This document shows positions 1 through 9,576 of a stretch of 45,631 nt of DNA, piece after piece. Under the pieces are notes generated by a model. The model did no database searches. It was given only the letters and a program-made list of their open reading frames with translations, and was not told the DNA's origin. The stretch spans positions 374,276 to 419,906 of the forward strand of contig NC_090614.1 in assembly GCF_004359215.1 (NCBI RefSeq), in the 5' to 3' direction. This stretch comes from Bremia lactucae (taxonomy: Eukaryota; Oomycota; Peronosporomycetes; Peronosporales; Peronosporaceae). The translations under genes were made by a program, and so were the position numbers. The first letter of the stretch is position 1; every line of letters starts with the position of its first letter.

Positions 1-180
1 CGAACCATTTGCGGTTTATACGGATCACGCATCACGACGAACCGCAATAAACTCACCGCACCTCTCGCCTAGAATGGCAAGATGGGTTGCATTCTTCTCT
101 GAATTTAATTTTAAAGTTGAATACAAGCCGGGTAAGTCGAATGTTTTTGCTGACGGTTTATCGCGCAGACCAGACTTTTA
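1..180 (+). pseudogene. RNase H C-terminal end of pol (A1)
   Basis: The frame from base 3 reads EPFAVYTDHAS, then SPRMARW, then EYKPGKSNVFADGLSRRPDF and a stop. YTDHAS and the ADxLSRRPD block are the usual end of the Ty3/Gypsy RNase H. The same block occurs in the - strand copies near 43000-43261 and 27560-27650. The piece is cut by the window edge and closed by a TAG in place of the next pol codon. Bases 181-439 are the decayed linker to integrase. Confidence 0.85.
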
Positions 181-439
181 GGTTAGACACCAGGAAAGTG
201 TGTCTAGTGCGAAAGCACAATTTCAGCTGTCGACGTTGGCAGCCATGAAGGCATACCACGTGACGAGCTCATTGGCCTTTAAGATAAAAGAATGCTACAG
301 TCAGGGGACCATTGTCGCCTGCTGTTGCATCACTTCGGTGGAAGAAAGGTTTTCCTTCCGTCGCACCTGAAAGCTAAGCTAAATCGCATTAGCTACAGCG
401 ATGGTCTGTTATGACATCAGCTGTCATCTTGTGATCCCT

Positions 440-1520
440 TGAGATTCTATCTACCTCATGACACAGATCTCAAGCTGATGATCCTTCACGAGCTCCATGT
501 TGCGCCATCTAATGGGCACTGGGCCGTGAAAAGTAATTCTTACGAGTGCCAGAGGAATTTTGGTGGCCACACCTATATAGATGGGTGGCCAACTATATTC
601 GCTCTTGCGACCAGTGTCAGCGCATTAAGCCTGCACCGTCCAGCAGTGCGCCACTGAAGCCGCTACCGATTCCAACCAACTGTTGGAAGTCAGTAAGTCT
701 GGACTTCATGTTTGGCATGCCGCCCGATCATAAGGGTCGGACAGGGCTAGTCGTCTTTGTAGACAGACTGAGCAAAATGGTGCATTTAGCACCATGTAGA
801 AAATCGATCACAGGCAAGGAGGCAGCTCTCTTGTTCCTGGATCATGTTTACCGACTTCACGGGATGCCCGAGTTCATAGTATCGGACCGGGATCCACGTT
901 TTACGTCTGGGTTCTGGCTACATGTGTTTGAGCCGCTAGGTATCAAGCTCCACATGTCGACCACAGATCATCCCCAGACCGATAGCCAAACCGAACGTGC
1001 CAATCGGGTCGTGGCGGATGTCTTGCGCACGATAGCATCTCCTAAATAATGGAGCAAGCAATGCTCTTTGTGGGGTTCGCTATAAATAACAGTGTCCACG
1101 CCAGTATGGGTGAGACACCGTTTTATATTAATGGACTGCGCCATACTCGGACGCCAGTCTCGTTTGTGCGCAGCCCGAGTCTTAGTGGGGGAGGACCCCT
1201 CACTATGCTCGGTGCGAAAGAGGGACATAGTTTAGTCAACATGATGATGACCATGAGGGTATCATCTCAAAGACAGAAACTTGCCCTAGTGACCCTGCCA
1301 TTCTAGCAGTGGTCAATAAAACTACGCTTTATGACCGACCTCTCGGCGGTATCATAGGCGAGTTTGATGCTAAAAGCGTGAGCGAGGCTAAGCGCTTTGA
1401 TGATAAGCGATTAGCCATCACACGTAAAGTCCGTGACGCAATGGCAAGCGCACGGGACAAGCAAAAAGAATATGTGGACCGAAATGGTCGCAGAAATAGT
1501 GAACGCTTTAGAGTGGGTTA
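440..1520 (+). pseudogene. Integrase zinc-binding and catalytic domains (A1)
   Basis: The zinc-binding part spans about 440-620 across two frames: an H..H stretch (HELHVAPSNGH) and then CDQC. The catalytic core, 620-1049, is open and keeps the D,D,E triad: SLDFMFG, VSDRDPRFTSGFW and QTERANRV. The core ends at a TAA at 1047-1049, and the C-terminal half continues in other frames to 1520 (ETPFYINGLRH, then KRFDDKRLAITRKVRDAMAS). Integrase joins element cDNA to the chromosome. The triad is present but frameshifts make an active enzyme unlikely. Confidence 0.88.
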
Positions 1521-1544
1521 AAAGGTACTATTAAGTACTGCTCC

Positions 1545-2312
1545 CTATCTAAAAATGCAATATCTGTACTACCTAGAGGTACTACAAAGTTGTTACCGGG
1601 TTTCATTGGGCCATTTACAGTGGTACAAGAGGTTGGAGACCGAAAATATAGGGCCACCCTTCCTAAGTATATGAAGACGCACCCCGTATTTTACATGGGC
1701 CGTCTGAAACGGTATGTAGACCCGAATGAGGTCACATACCCCCATCCGTCTAAGGAAACCGATGGTGACGCCGAATGTGAGTCGAGCGTCGATCGGGTGA
1801 GGAGGACGGTGAAGGCGAAAAGCTATCGGACTGATGCCTCCCACCACAAACAGGACTTGGAGAGCGAGGGACATCACGCGAGTAGCGCGGATCCCTCAGC
1901 ATTATCCGTCCAAAGAGGTCCAAGCGAGTCTTCAGGCGTTCATAACCCTGACGAGTCTTCGCTCGGACATCAACGAGATCCGAGGTCAGTCGCGAGACTT
2001 GACCCTCGAGATCCGCAATACGTCGTTTAGCAGCGCTTAATGCCTGTGACTGAACGGACGAAGGTAAGGCAGCCGCGAGTAGTTGGGCGAGATCACCACT
2101 CCTATCAGGCGCCGCATGCACTAATGGATGCGGGAGGGAATCAGCGCTTCCTTGTTGGAAGGTTGCTTGCCCACCGCCCCTTGAGGCAAGGGTGTCAGAT
2201 CCTCGTCCAATGGAAAGGTTACCCGAAGAGTTTTGATTGTCGGGAATTAATCGATACCCTACGAATTGATGTGCCCGGCTTGGCGGCTGCCTATAAAAAA
2301 GAGCTAAGCTGA
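1545..2312 (+). pseudogene. Integrase GPY/F motif, linker and chromodomain (A1)
   Basis: LLPGFIGPFTVV followed by MKTHPVFYMGRLKRY (1590-1720) is the GPY/F module that ends chromoviral integrases. After a charged linker broken by a TAG at 2028-2030, the frame at 2040-2312 gives RFLVGRLLAHR, VQWKGYPKSFD and DVPGLAAAYKKEL. This matches the chromodomain pattern (VQWKGYP core) thought to target integration to marked chromatin. The linker and chromodomain are overlapped on the other strand by the antisense ORF at 1750-3239, whose frame looks at least as protein-like. Confidence 0.85.
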
Positions 2313-3239
2313 GGCCTCTTCGCTAGTCTCAAATAGACTAGCAGAAGGAGTGTTGTGAGAAGAAACAGGGGGTACAGTACCGCTCATTATTTCTTTCCCT
2401 CGCAAGCGGGCGAAATTAATTCGCTGCGACCGCTGTTTCATCGCATCGGAATGCGGCGCAGAAATTCCGCCTCGTATTGGTCGGGCGTTTCATTTGAACG
2501 CAACACGACCGGGATCGGGAAAATACGCCCAAACGATTTTCCCTGAGCCCTCCATGATTGAAAGACGCCATAATAATTATGTGCGTCTACAAGAGCGCGC
2601 TCTAGGAGCGACGCTCTTGGCCCGTTTAAACGAGGCCATTTAGATGGAGGGGGCATCTTTGGTATGCCACCCGTCACATAGCCACGTTCTAAACGACTGG
2701 CTTGTGACACCGACTGAGCACGTTCACATGTCGTCGGTAGGGCTTTAGGCTCCGAATTCTCTATGTCAGAACCATTATGGATCATGGTCTGAGCATAAAG
2801 CATTGTGGTTATACCCAACGGAGAAGCGGCTGCGCCTTTATAGGCAGCGCTCTCATTATCTGTCGCAGCGCTATCCGGCGCCGCCGACGAGACAGCATTC
2901 GTAAATGTTGCTGTCTCCTGTTGTGAGCCATGAGAGAAGTTTGGATGGGCAATAATGCGCCATCATCCTTCCTCATGAGCTCGTTGTCCGCATACTACCA
3001 TGAGGTGACGGCAATGCTGTCGACTCATTGTAGTCGACAATGAGCGACGGATCAGCATCCTCACTGTTAAAGTGGGATGGATCCTATAGCCCTGTTAACG
3101 CGACAGCAGCAGTAGCTGTCGGCGTTTCAAATAAGACATTAAACGCAGCCGGCGAATTTACGCGGCGCTTGCGCTTAGTGCGAGGTTGAGTGGGCGTCTT
3201 CAAAAACGACCGACCAACATTGCCCCTTTTAGGTGGCAT
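1750..3239 (-). pseudogene. Antisense accessory ORF, family A copy 1 (broken)
   Basis: The frame starts at the ATG at 3239 (MPPKRG, very basic: PRTKRKRRVN) and runs leftwards to the stop at 1750, about 495 codons. It is opposite to pol and overlaps the chromodomain and linker. Breaks are a TAG near 3087, a 1-base loss near 2978, another near 2928 and an indel near 2445. Landmarks are HNGSDIEDSE-like (2760), RLERGYVTGGIP (2680), DQYEAEFLRRIP (2450), GDLAQLLAAALPSS (2085), a heptad-rich stretch AKRRIADLEGQVSRLTSDL (2030-1975) and a Ser/Pro/Arg-rich tail (SPSPSSSPDRRS). Copies at 24600-25880 and 40203-41459 share it. I do not recognise a family. Role unknown. Confidence 0.65.
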
Positions 3240-3357
3240 CTTTGGCGCCGTGTATGAAAACACAGGTTGCTAGAGTGATTGAGTGAACTAGCGGCGCGTT
3301 AAGCAGCTCGCAGTTCCTCCTTCCTCTTTGACGAATTTTAAAGTGTAAATTTGTTCT

Positions 3358-3371
3358 TTAAGGGGGGATGG
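3358..3371 (+). other. Polypurine tract before the A1 3' LTR
   Basis: TTTAAGGGGGGATGG runs directly into the LTR start TGTAACGGG. A purine-rich tract in this place primes plus-strand synthesis in LTR retrotransposons. The matching tract before the LTR at 39774 is AAAGGGGTGGTGG. Confidence 0.75.
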
Positions 3372-3705
3372 TGTAACGGGCTAAAGTTACCCTAATGTTA
3401 CACAGTCCCCGGTAAGTACGCTTGGTGTACTTAGGGGATGGTCAATTACTTAATTAAAGTAATGAGACCTAGCACTCGGGTGTGGTTCACATATGTTACC
3501 TACCCTTGTGTGTGTGATGCACATAGGTGCATTCACATTAGGAAGGACGACGCCTAGCGTCATCCGTTACGCGAGGTATCTAGAAAGTTACGCTCGCAAT
3601 ACATATTATGTAATATCTATAGAGATGACATTTGATTGATAAAAATAGGTGTTTATATTTAATACGATTAAATACAACAAATCAGTCTAAAAACTTCTTC
3701 CTACT
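3372..3705 (+). repeat. Family A LTR (3' LTR of A1)
   Basis: It aligns along its length with 31318-31650 and 39774-40114. It starts TGTAACGGG, with GTTACA repeated in inverse orientation about 25 bases in. Inside are three stem-loops, including GACGC-CTA-GCGTC near 3551 and GGTATCT-AGAA-AGTTAC near 3573. The right edge is set by loss of similarity to the other copies and by entry into C-family RNase H at about 3706. Confidence 0.82.
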
Positions 3706-4105
3706 TGGTAATCGGGCTGACACGAAAGATTATCAGCGACAACATAAAGTGGTTCTGGATTATATATCACAGTGAAGTTATACTCCGCAAAGAGAGACAA
3801 CCATCTCGCCATTCTTTGCGAGAGGTGTGGACTGCTTACGACTGTGCATAGAGTCGCATGGTCCGTATAAACATTGAACGGTCTATCTCCCAAGAGATAG
3901 ACCTTAAGCTTTGCATATTTCGTGGCAAATGTTCCTTATCATGCACTAGTTAATTGAGTTCACCCGGTAGAAAGCTGACACGACTGGTAGCAGATGACGC
4001 ACTCTCCGCCGTCTGTGTCATATTGCATTAACGCACAGCCGAGCAAAATCGCTGGCAACGCAGTCCACATGAATTGATCTGTCTTAGACCGCGACCGCCA
4101 ATATT
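3706..4105 (-). pseudogene. RNase H (C1), truncated
   Basis: The - frame 3893-3708 has NVYTDHATL, SQRMARWLSLFAEYNF and VVADNLSCQPDY, the C-terminal RNase H block (usual LSRRPDY). The upstream part, about 4105-3900, reads CALMQYDTDGGE and YQSCQLS in shifted frames. The similarity stops after PDY, where the A LTR is inserted. Confidence 0.8.
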
Positions 4106-4500
4106 GGCGATTGCATCAAGCTTGCTTTGTACCATATCTTTCCGTGGTATTGGCGTTGAGCCGATGCCGTTGCAGCGCTCAAATGATTGAACGCATCACA
4201 ATCCGCCATCCTCCTGTTGCTTTACGCACACAGAAGGTCGGAGAGATATGTGAGGAAGTTGACTCCCTCACGTGGGCCGCTGCTAAGCGATCGGCAATTC
4301 CTTTGCCGATCGCTGTTACTTGTTCACGAGGCAATGGCCATTACTTCACGACACAGTATTTCGAACCTGGGATTAGGTCGATTTCGTGTCGAGTGCCTTT
4401 ATCCCTAGGCAACTCACACGGTACTGATTCAGGGATGGCATCCTTGAATTCTATTAAATCCTTATACAAAGGGTTTGTCTTCAATGAATACTAGGATTGA
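4106..4500 (-). pseudogene. RT N-terminal fragment (C1)
   Basis: The - strand reads PLPREQ, then SHISPTFCVRKATGGWRIV, the start of the Ty3/Gypsy RT fingers (compare 37250-37420). The sequence then jumps straight to RNase H near 4105, so the palm with the catalytic aspartates is deleted. Confidence 0.72.
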
Positions 4501-5400
4501 AACGTTAAACGTTTAATTCGCGCGATCTCATCGAGGATGCTTTCGTCCATCGACGAGCTTCTGAGAACCCGTTTGTTCTCAGGAAATACTAAGCCGACCG
4601 GATATCGACCACGTACCTGTCATCTGTGACAACTCCGCAGATCCCCTTGACTTTGCCACTACGCAGTGCCACTACGCAGATCAAGTAAGAACCGTTTCGC
4701 TACTAGCGCTGGTAATTGAGTGATCTCCGAAGTTAATATCGGAGGCGCCTCCGGATACATTTATTGTCTCAGTTTTCTCTTTGGAACTTATTTCCAAAGT
4801 TACTTGGGAACTTCTGACCTCAAATTTCTGGGGGTTGTTCCTGCAGATTTTGTGGGACTTATTCCGTCAAGGTTATTTGGGGAGGATTCTCCCTAACTGC
4901 CTCGAGCTGTGGGTGCGTACCAACCAAAGCAACATCCTATACGATCGACTCCCCGGTTGATCTAGGGTATTCGCACTGTCTCTTATAGGCAGACGTCGGA
5001 AGTTTTCTTTGATGTTCTGTTTCCGCAAGCATCCGTTTTGTATAACTCAACGTATTCGAGTGGTCGAACTTCGACGCTGCCTGTGTTTGTGCAAAGCTTT
5101 CGGTAACTATGTTCACGTCACAATGGTGGACCATCGATGCTGTCTGTGCTTGAGCACAGCCGTCGGGATCTAACTCTACAATGTGCTGGGTATTCACCCC
5201 GAGGTCGTGCGTAATCGTGCATACAATCGAACTACAAGTGAGGTCATTGCACACACACGCTTGTGGCGCTCCAAGACGTTCATTAGATTGCCATCTAATA
5301 AACGAGAGGCAGGCATCGTCCCGGATTGGTGCTGCCAGTTTATGCATGGCTCGTCCTTTCCGAGCCATAGTAGTAAAAAAATGACATAAAATTTGTCATT
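4501..5400 (-). pseudogene. Protease-RT linker (C1)
   Basis: The open stretch 5368-4937 (143 codons) contains IRDDACLSF, CNDLTCSS and NTQHIVELDPDGCAQAQ. The same phrases occur in C2 (20883-20608) and in the + element (36284-36520), so this is a conserved C/B-family linker with no domain that I recognise. 4501-4936 is more decayed but aligns with 36730-37140. Confidence 0.65.
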
Positions 5401-5439
5401 TTAATCTAGTACGGTAAAATCATCATCGTATTGTTTACC

Positions 5440-5900
5440 CTTTAATGTATATTGGTCACCAACTACACCTATCTCTACTGTTACAGATGCGAGTGTTGCT
5501 AGGCGCACTGTCATCCTCGTTAGAGGGATATCTCACTTAATTAATTTGAGTCTGCGATCTTCTAGAGACTGGCGTCGATCGACGCCCAATTATCGACTAA
5601 AGTATTTGGTGGCAATTTATTTGCCCATACAATTATAAGGTGATGAGGATAAACTTATCACCTAAGGCACTTATACACAATGTTTGTGTGTGAGGAGCAC
5701 TTTTGTCAAAAGGCCTGCAATTCCTTTGACGTTGATGGATCAGTAGGGCGCTCCGCACCGATTGACCTTGACCGTTTTTTTTGACGATCCGCCCCGCCGT
5801 TGCGATTTCGCAACAGCGTCGGATCCGCCTCCTCCGCTGTTACTAGCGAGAAGTCGGTCTTTTCGCTCAGTGTTTTCAGGCACTGGCCGTGGGGCACTAC
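5440..5900 (-). pseudogene. Aspartic protease region (C1)
   Basis: The stretch aligns with C2 20884-21400 on the - strand. Around 5620-5580 the - strand reads LPPNTLVDNWAS, a damaged active-site block (C2 has LVDCGASNN). Many stops; not functional. Confidence 0.6.
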
Positions 5901-6960
5901 ACTCTTAGGCGTAGTGGCCCGTCTTTTGACAACAATTGCAGTTTTGGAACCGTTTGGAACTTAAAGAGCGGGTTTTCGCTCTCTAGATACGACAGGTCCA
6001 TGGGCTCTAGACCGCCATTTTCTTAACGTCTCGGTGGACGATACGCACCCGAGTGGACAAAAGCCTATTGCAGGTTGAAGTCCTCCTATTCCGCTATAGA
6101 GATCGCTTATTCGAGCGACTGTGGTACAAGTCGTAACAGGTGAGTCTCAACATGACCGTCTGCCAGGCCCTTAATAAACACAGTTACCTATCTTTGTTCA
6201 TCTGTTGGATGACTCACGAAACTACTTACAAGGTGTCGTGTATGTTGGGCGGAAGCGTAAAGAGCACGCTTGCTCTGCATCAAATCCAGGAGCTCAGCTC
6301 GAGGTCTGGATTTGGCACGTGGCGGCATAAATATTTGCATGAGTAGGGTCTTAAAGACCTTATACGACCCAAAAAACAATGGGTCGTGAAGCGTAAGCCC
6401 GCAAAGCCCAAGATTTGCGACGTCCGGCTAAGTTGGCCATGCCAGATGCTTCGTCGAATTAGACGTTGCTATTAAAATTGGCGTCGTTATATTAGACGAA
6501 CCATCTTTAGCGGGAGTCGCCTTGAACTGCCTTAAAGTTAGAAATTTCGGTCTCGAAGCTTTCTGATCGACGCGAAAGCAACGATTCGCTAGCAGCATGT
6601 AAATGCTGTTTTCCTAACAGTTCTAACTGTTGAGCACCCTGCTCGCTTAACACCTCCGCGTGTTGAGAGCCTTGCTGTTGAAGCAAGGCTACATTTTTCT
6701 GGCTCTGTCGAGTATAATTGTATGGACTCGGCTATGGCCGCATATTGATCAGCTGTGTTCAAAGTGAACAGCATGGCGCCAACAGCTGGCACGCCTACGA
6801 CCAAGCTCATGCGTTCGATCGCTCTCCATTCTAGGTCATGAGCCTTTCACGCGTTTCATGAAAGCCTTCTTTAGGGGCTTAAAAGCTTCCTTCATCTTCA
6901 TCCAACATGTCCATGTTGGACGTAACGTGCGTAGTTCGTCGAGCGGACTACGAAGTGCTA
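5900..6960 (-). pseudogene. gag (C1)
   Basis: The - strand frames carry PPRAKSRPRAELLDLMQSKR near 6330-6270 (copies 44520 and 16950 read PPRAEFRARAELLDLKQGKR) and SLVVGVPAVGAMLF near 6810. It aligns with the better copy at 43900-44964. The zinc-knuckle region near 5930 is degraded. Gag is the structural capsid protein; this copy has many stops. Confidence 0.72.
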
Positions 6961-6965
6961 TCAGG

Positions 6966-7517
6966 TACCCTTTGCTAGTACTGATAACAGGGCTAGTCAA
7001 CCTACACTGATTACAGTGAATGTGGGGTGCCTCGACTACTTCACGCACACGTGCAGAGGAAGGTTCGAAGTAGCTAAGAAGTCTTAGCTACTTAAGATAA
7101 TTCTAAGGCTTTTGGAATCAAAAAGAAAGAAAAACTGTATTAATACAGTAAGTTCCTACGTAACGATCTTCTATCTACTATCGACTTTATTGTATTAATA
7201 ACTAATTATTTATGGCGCCTACTTACGCGCCGCACAATCGTGTCTTGTGACGATTGGCGGGGTAGATTCAAAACTTAAATCAACGAATCAATATACTGAT
7301 GTCTTATTGCGTCAACATTTCCAAATTTGGTAGCATTGGGACTACCAAGTCTGAATAATAAGGATAACAATTTAGTACTTATTTACTTGGCATTGGAACT
7401 ATCAAGTCAAAATAATGAAGATAACAATTTTGCTACTTCTTACTATTTCATCTCATCAAGAATTATTTTAATTATTCCTCTCATAAGAAACAAATTCATT
7501 CAACGAGACCCCTGTAA
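6966..7517 (-). repeat. Family C LTR (5' LTR of C1)
   Basis: It matches 22207-22716 in the same orientation and 15800-16289 and 23367-23857 in the other. Shared blocks include GTTACGTAGGAA, GGCGGGGT and ACCAAATTTGG, seen here as complements. Just beyond its inner edge, at 6945-6963, lies TGATAGCACTTCGTAGTCC, the primer-binding site equivalent. Confidence 0.8.
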
Positions 7518-7650
7518 CGATTTGTGTCGATTTGTGTCAACAAGTTTTAGTTGACGCGAGACTATCATGCCCGATCTGGGTTTTATAAGTAAGGTACCAT
7601 GTAATATGGTCAAGCATGCTCCCTTTGGTAGCGACACTTCAACTTCTCGA
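7518..7650. other. Short spacer between C and D LTRs
   Basis: No coding or LTR similarity seen. It has two tandem copies of CGATTTGTGT at 7518-7538, then the inverted pair GTCAAC/GTTGAC at about 7536-7556. It may be the original target DNA of one of the flanking elements. Confidence 0.4.
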
Positions 7651-8160
7651 TGTAACAAAAAATATGCCTCGTTGTTGTAGCGGAGCTACCTCGTTCCTTA
7701 AGTTTAAGGAAGACTTTTAGAGTCAGAGAGTCTCTTAGGTCTATAGAACTAATGGGTTTAACAACTCAGGAGTCGTACAAGCTATTAATGCATAAGGAAT
7801 CCTAGTTCAAGGTATTCAGGGATTTGCAGAACCAAGTGGCAACCAGTGCCAAGAGTATATACCTTAGAAAGCTTCTATCTCTTACATATCAATGCGCAAG
7901 CCTTAGGAAGGCATTTAACGCCTTAAGTTTAAAAGGAAAACTGAACTTTTTTTACGTATCTAAATCTTAAACCTTACTTCAGCTAATTCAAAATAGGTTT
8001 CGGCCGCCAGATTTGTATCTGGCGGTGACCACATTTGTTACCCATAGCAAATGGGGTTTAAGTAATTAACTATTTTAAAATACAAATAAAAAGAGTTTTT
8101 TACCCATAAATAAATGTACCACAATAACGGTACTTTAATTGATGTGTACCCCATTTCACA
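7651..8160 (-). repeat. Family D 3' LTR
   Basis: On - it starts TGTGAAATGGGG and ends TTTTTTGTTACA. It aligns with 13415-13899 from the block CGGAGCTACCTCG to ACCCCATT. It contains the palindrome CCGCCAGATTTGTATCTGGCGG (8004-8025), present in both copies, which forms an 8-9 bp stem. It lacks the 30-base gap of the other copy. Confidence 0.82.
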
Positions 8161-8176
8161 CTCTCCCATCAGACTG
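8161..8176 (-). other. Polypurine tract (D)
   Basis: On the - strand GTCTGATGGGAGAG abuts the LTR start. This fixes the orientation of the D element as -, in agreement with its integrase. Confidence 0.55.
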
Positions 8177-8269
8177 TTGGCACCAAGTGGCAACATTCGC
8201 TTCATTTCCTCTTTGAGGTTGGAACCTAAATAGCCGTCCGTTTAGTTGTGTTTTGCTTTCCTTTGTCCC

Positions 8270-9576
8270 ATGACAATTAAGCGTGAGTCACAGACTTTTA
8301 GCACCTTCCTCGACGATGAGGAATGGTGGACTTTGAAAGTCACACTCCGTAAGAGGATGAGTAACAAGAGCGTCGCTCTTACACGCCTCTCCTCCGGATG
8401 AACGTCGGCGGGCCCCGAATTTGTTCCCAGAACGTGGTGCCGCTGATGTCTTAACTGCATTGAGCAGGACACAGGACCCTGAGTCCAACATTATTACGAA
8501 TTCGCTCGACGAAGAGAAAAAGCGGGCAATCCTCACAGAGGAACAAGCTCGTCGTCGAGCTGCCGAGATAGCGAAAGCTAAAGCTCATAGGGAATACATA
8601 TTTACCCCACTTAGTGCGGAAGAGCTTCTCAAATAATCGCGGGTCACAGTTTGGCCATCTGGACCTCCGGTGCCACAGCGAGGACGCCGGCGGAGATCGC
8701 TGCTCGCGACGCTCTTCATGAGCGATAACTTGCGCCAAAGGTAATGACGCGAGGTTAGTATCTGACGCGTTTTCGTGATCAAGTCCGGGGGGCTTCGGTG
8801 ACCTCAATAAGGGAAATTCCGATTGTTTGTTTCCAAACGAAACAAGAAGTGAAAACGAAGTCTCATTTGAGAACTGGGTCCATCGCCGCCATCTCCACAA
8901 TATTTGGAGTATTTGAGAGCCTGCGGATGTGGCTGGTGTTCATTTGGAACGGAGCTTCGCTTCGATTTCGCCAAGCTTAAGGCGAAAGGCCAGTTATGTT
9001 CGGCATTTATGCCACAAAACGAAGAAAGGTCTAGCCGATATTTTAGTGCTTCGGCTGACCGTGCAACTGAGTCTATAGATCCATTTAATCCCACTTCTAG
9101 TGGTGGGAAGCGATGTTTGACGCAAGTTAGCCCTGAGCTTGGCGTTAAAAAATGTCAACGGCGTACGGCAATCTTGCGAAAGAGGTACCTCAAACGCCCA
9201 AGAGTTTTCAGAAGAGAGGTATCTCAGCCACTTTACCAGATACTGCTATTGGCCCTTACGACGACGTCGCTAAAAGTTTTTTCCACGTGCAGCTGAAAGT
9301 TCCCTCGAGCATCAAGCAGCGCGAGAGGGAGGCCGAAATCACAACGGAAGCATTTGATGCTTTGAAGCACGAGGTGCAACTTTTTCGTGAGAGCCTTGCT
9401 CGGGTTAAGAGCTCATTGAGGCGGTTCAGAACCGTCTTATGATGTTGGCGCGTCAGCATCCTCGTTTAAAGGACCACCTGGGCATCCTCGTGAGGATGCA
9501 GCAATCTGCGGCAAGACCGCCTGTCTCGGCGCAAACGCCTTCAAGCCCACGTGGAAAGGGTCCCTTTATGGCTTAA
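8270..9576 (+). pseudogene. Antisense accessory ORF, family D (broken)
   Basis: It is opposite to the D pol gene, between chromodomain and 3' LTR. It begins at ATG 8270 (MTIKRESQTFSTFLDDEEWW), shifts frame near 8400 and continues 8421-8636 (TEEQARRRAAEIAKAKAHRE). Pieces follow at 8760-8920 (GGFGDLNKGNSDC) and 8904-9140 (FDFAKLKAKGQLC). The next piece, 9152-9420, ends with KQREREAEITTEAFDALKHE and further heptads, and 9410-9576 reads QNRLMMLARQHPRLKDHL, then PSSPRGKGPFMA and stop. About 430 codons in all. The C-terminal part is a predicted coiled coil overlapping the chromodomain on the other strand. TTCATTTCC, initiator-like, lies at 8203. Function unknown. Confidence 0.6.

Larger units (their letters stand above)
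1..3705 (+). mobile_element. Ty3/Gypsy chromovirus, family A copy 1, 3' half
   Basis: In order on + the segment holds the end of RNase H, integrase, GPY/F motif, chromodomain, a region coding on the opposite strand, a purine-rich tract and a 3' LTR. The gag, protease and RT lie beyond the left edge. Frameshifts and stops break pol many times, so the copy is dead. It sits inside the RNase H gene of a C-family element that resumes at 3706 on the - strand, so A1 is the younger insertion of the two. The related copies are at 24600-31240 and 40203-43555. Confidence 0.88.
3706..7517 (-). mobile_element. Ty3/Gypsy family C copy 1, 5' half
   Basis: Reading right to left: C LTR (7517-6966), primer-binding site, gag, protease, linker, an RT fragment and RNase H, then cut at 3706 by the A1 insertion. 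Integrase and 3' LTR would lie past the other end of A1, outside the window. About 0.9 kb of RT is missing. It is collinear with the fuller C2 copy at 17060-22716. Confidence 0.82.

Noticed and set aside
8451..8900. 149-codon - ORF downstream of the D chromodomain
   Set aside because: It is the longest frame here, but the + strand pieces (TEEQARRRAAEIAKAKAHRE) look more protein-like; the - frame has no recognisable content. The choice is not certain.
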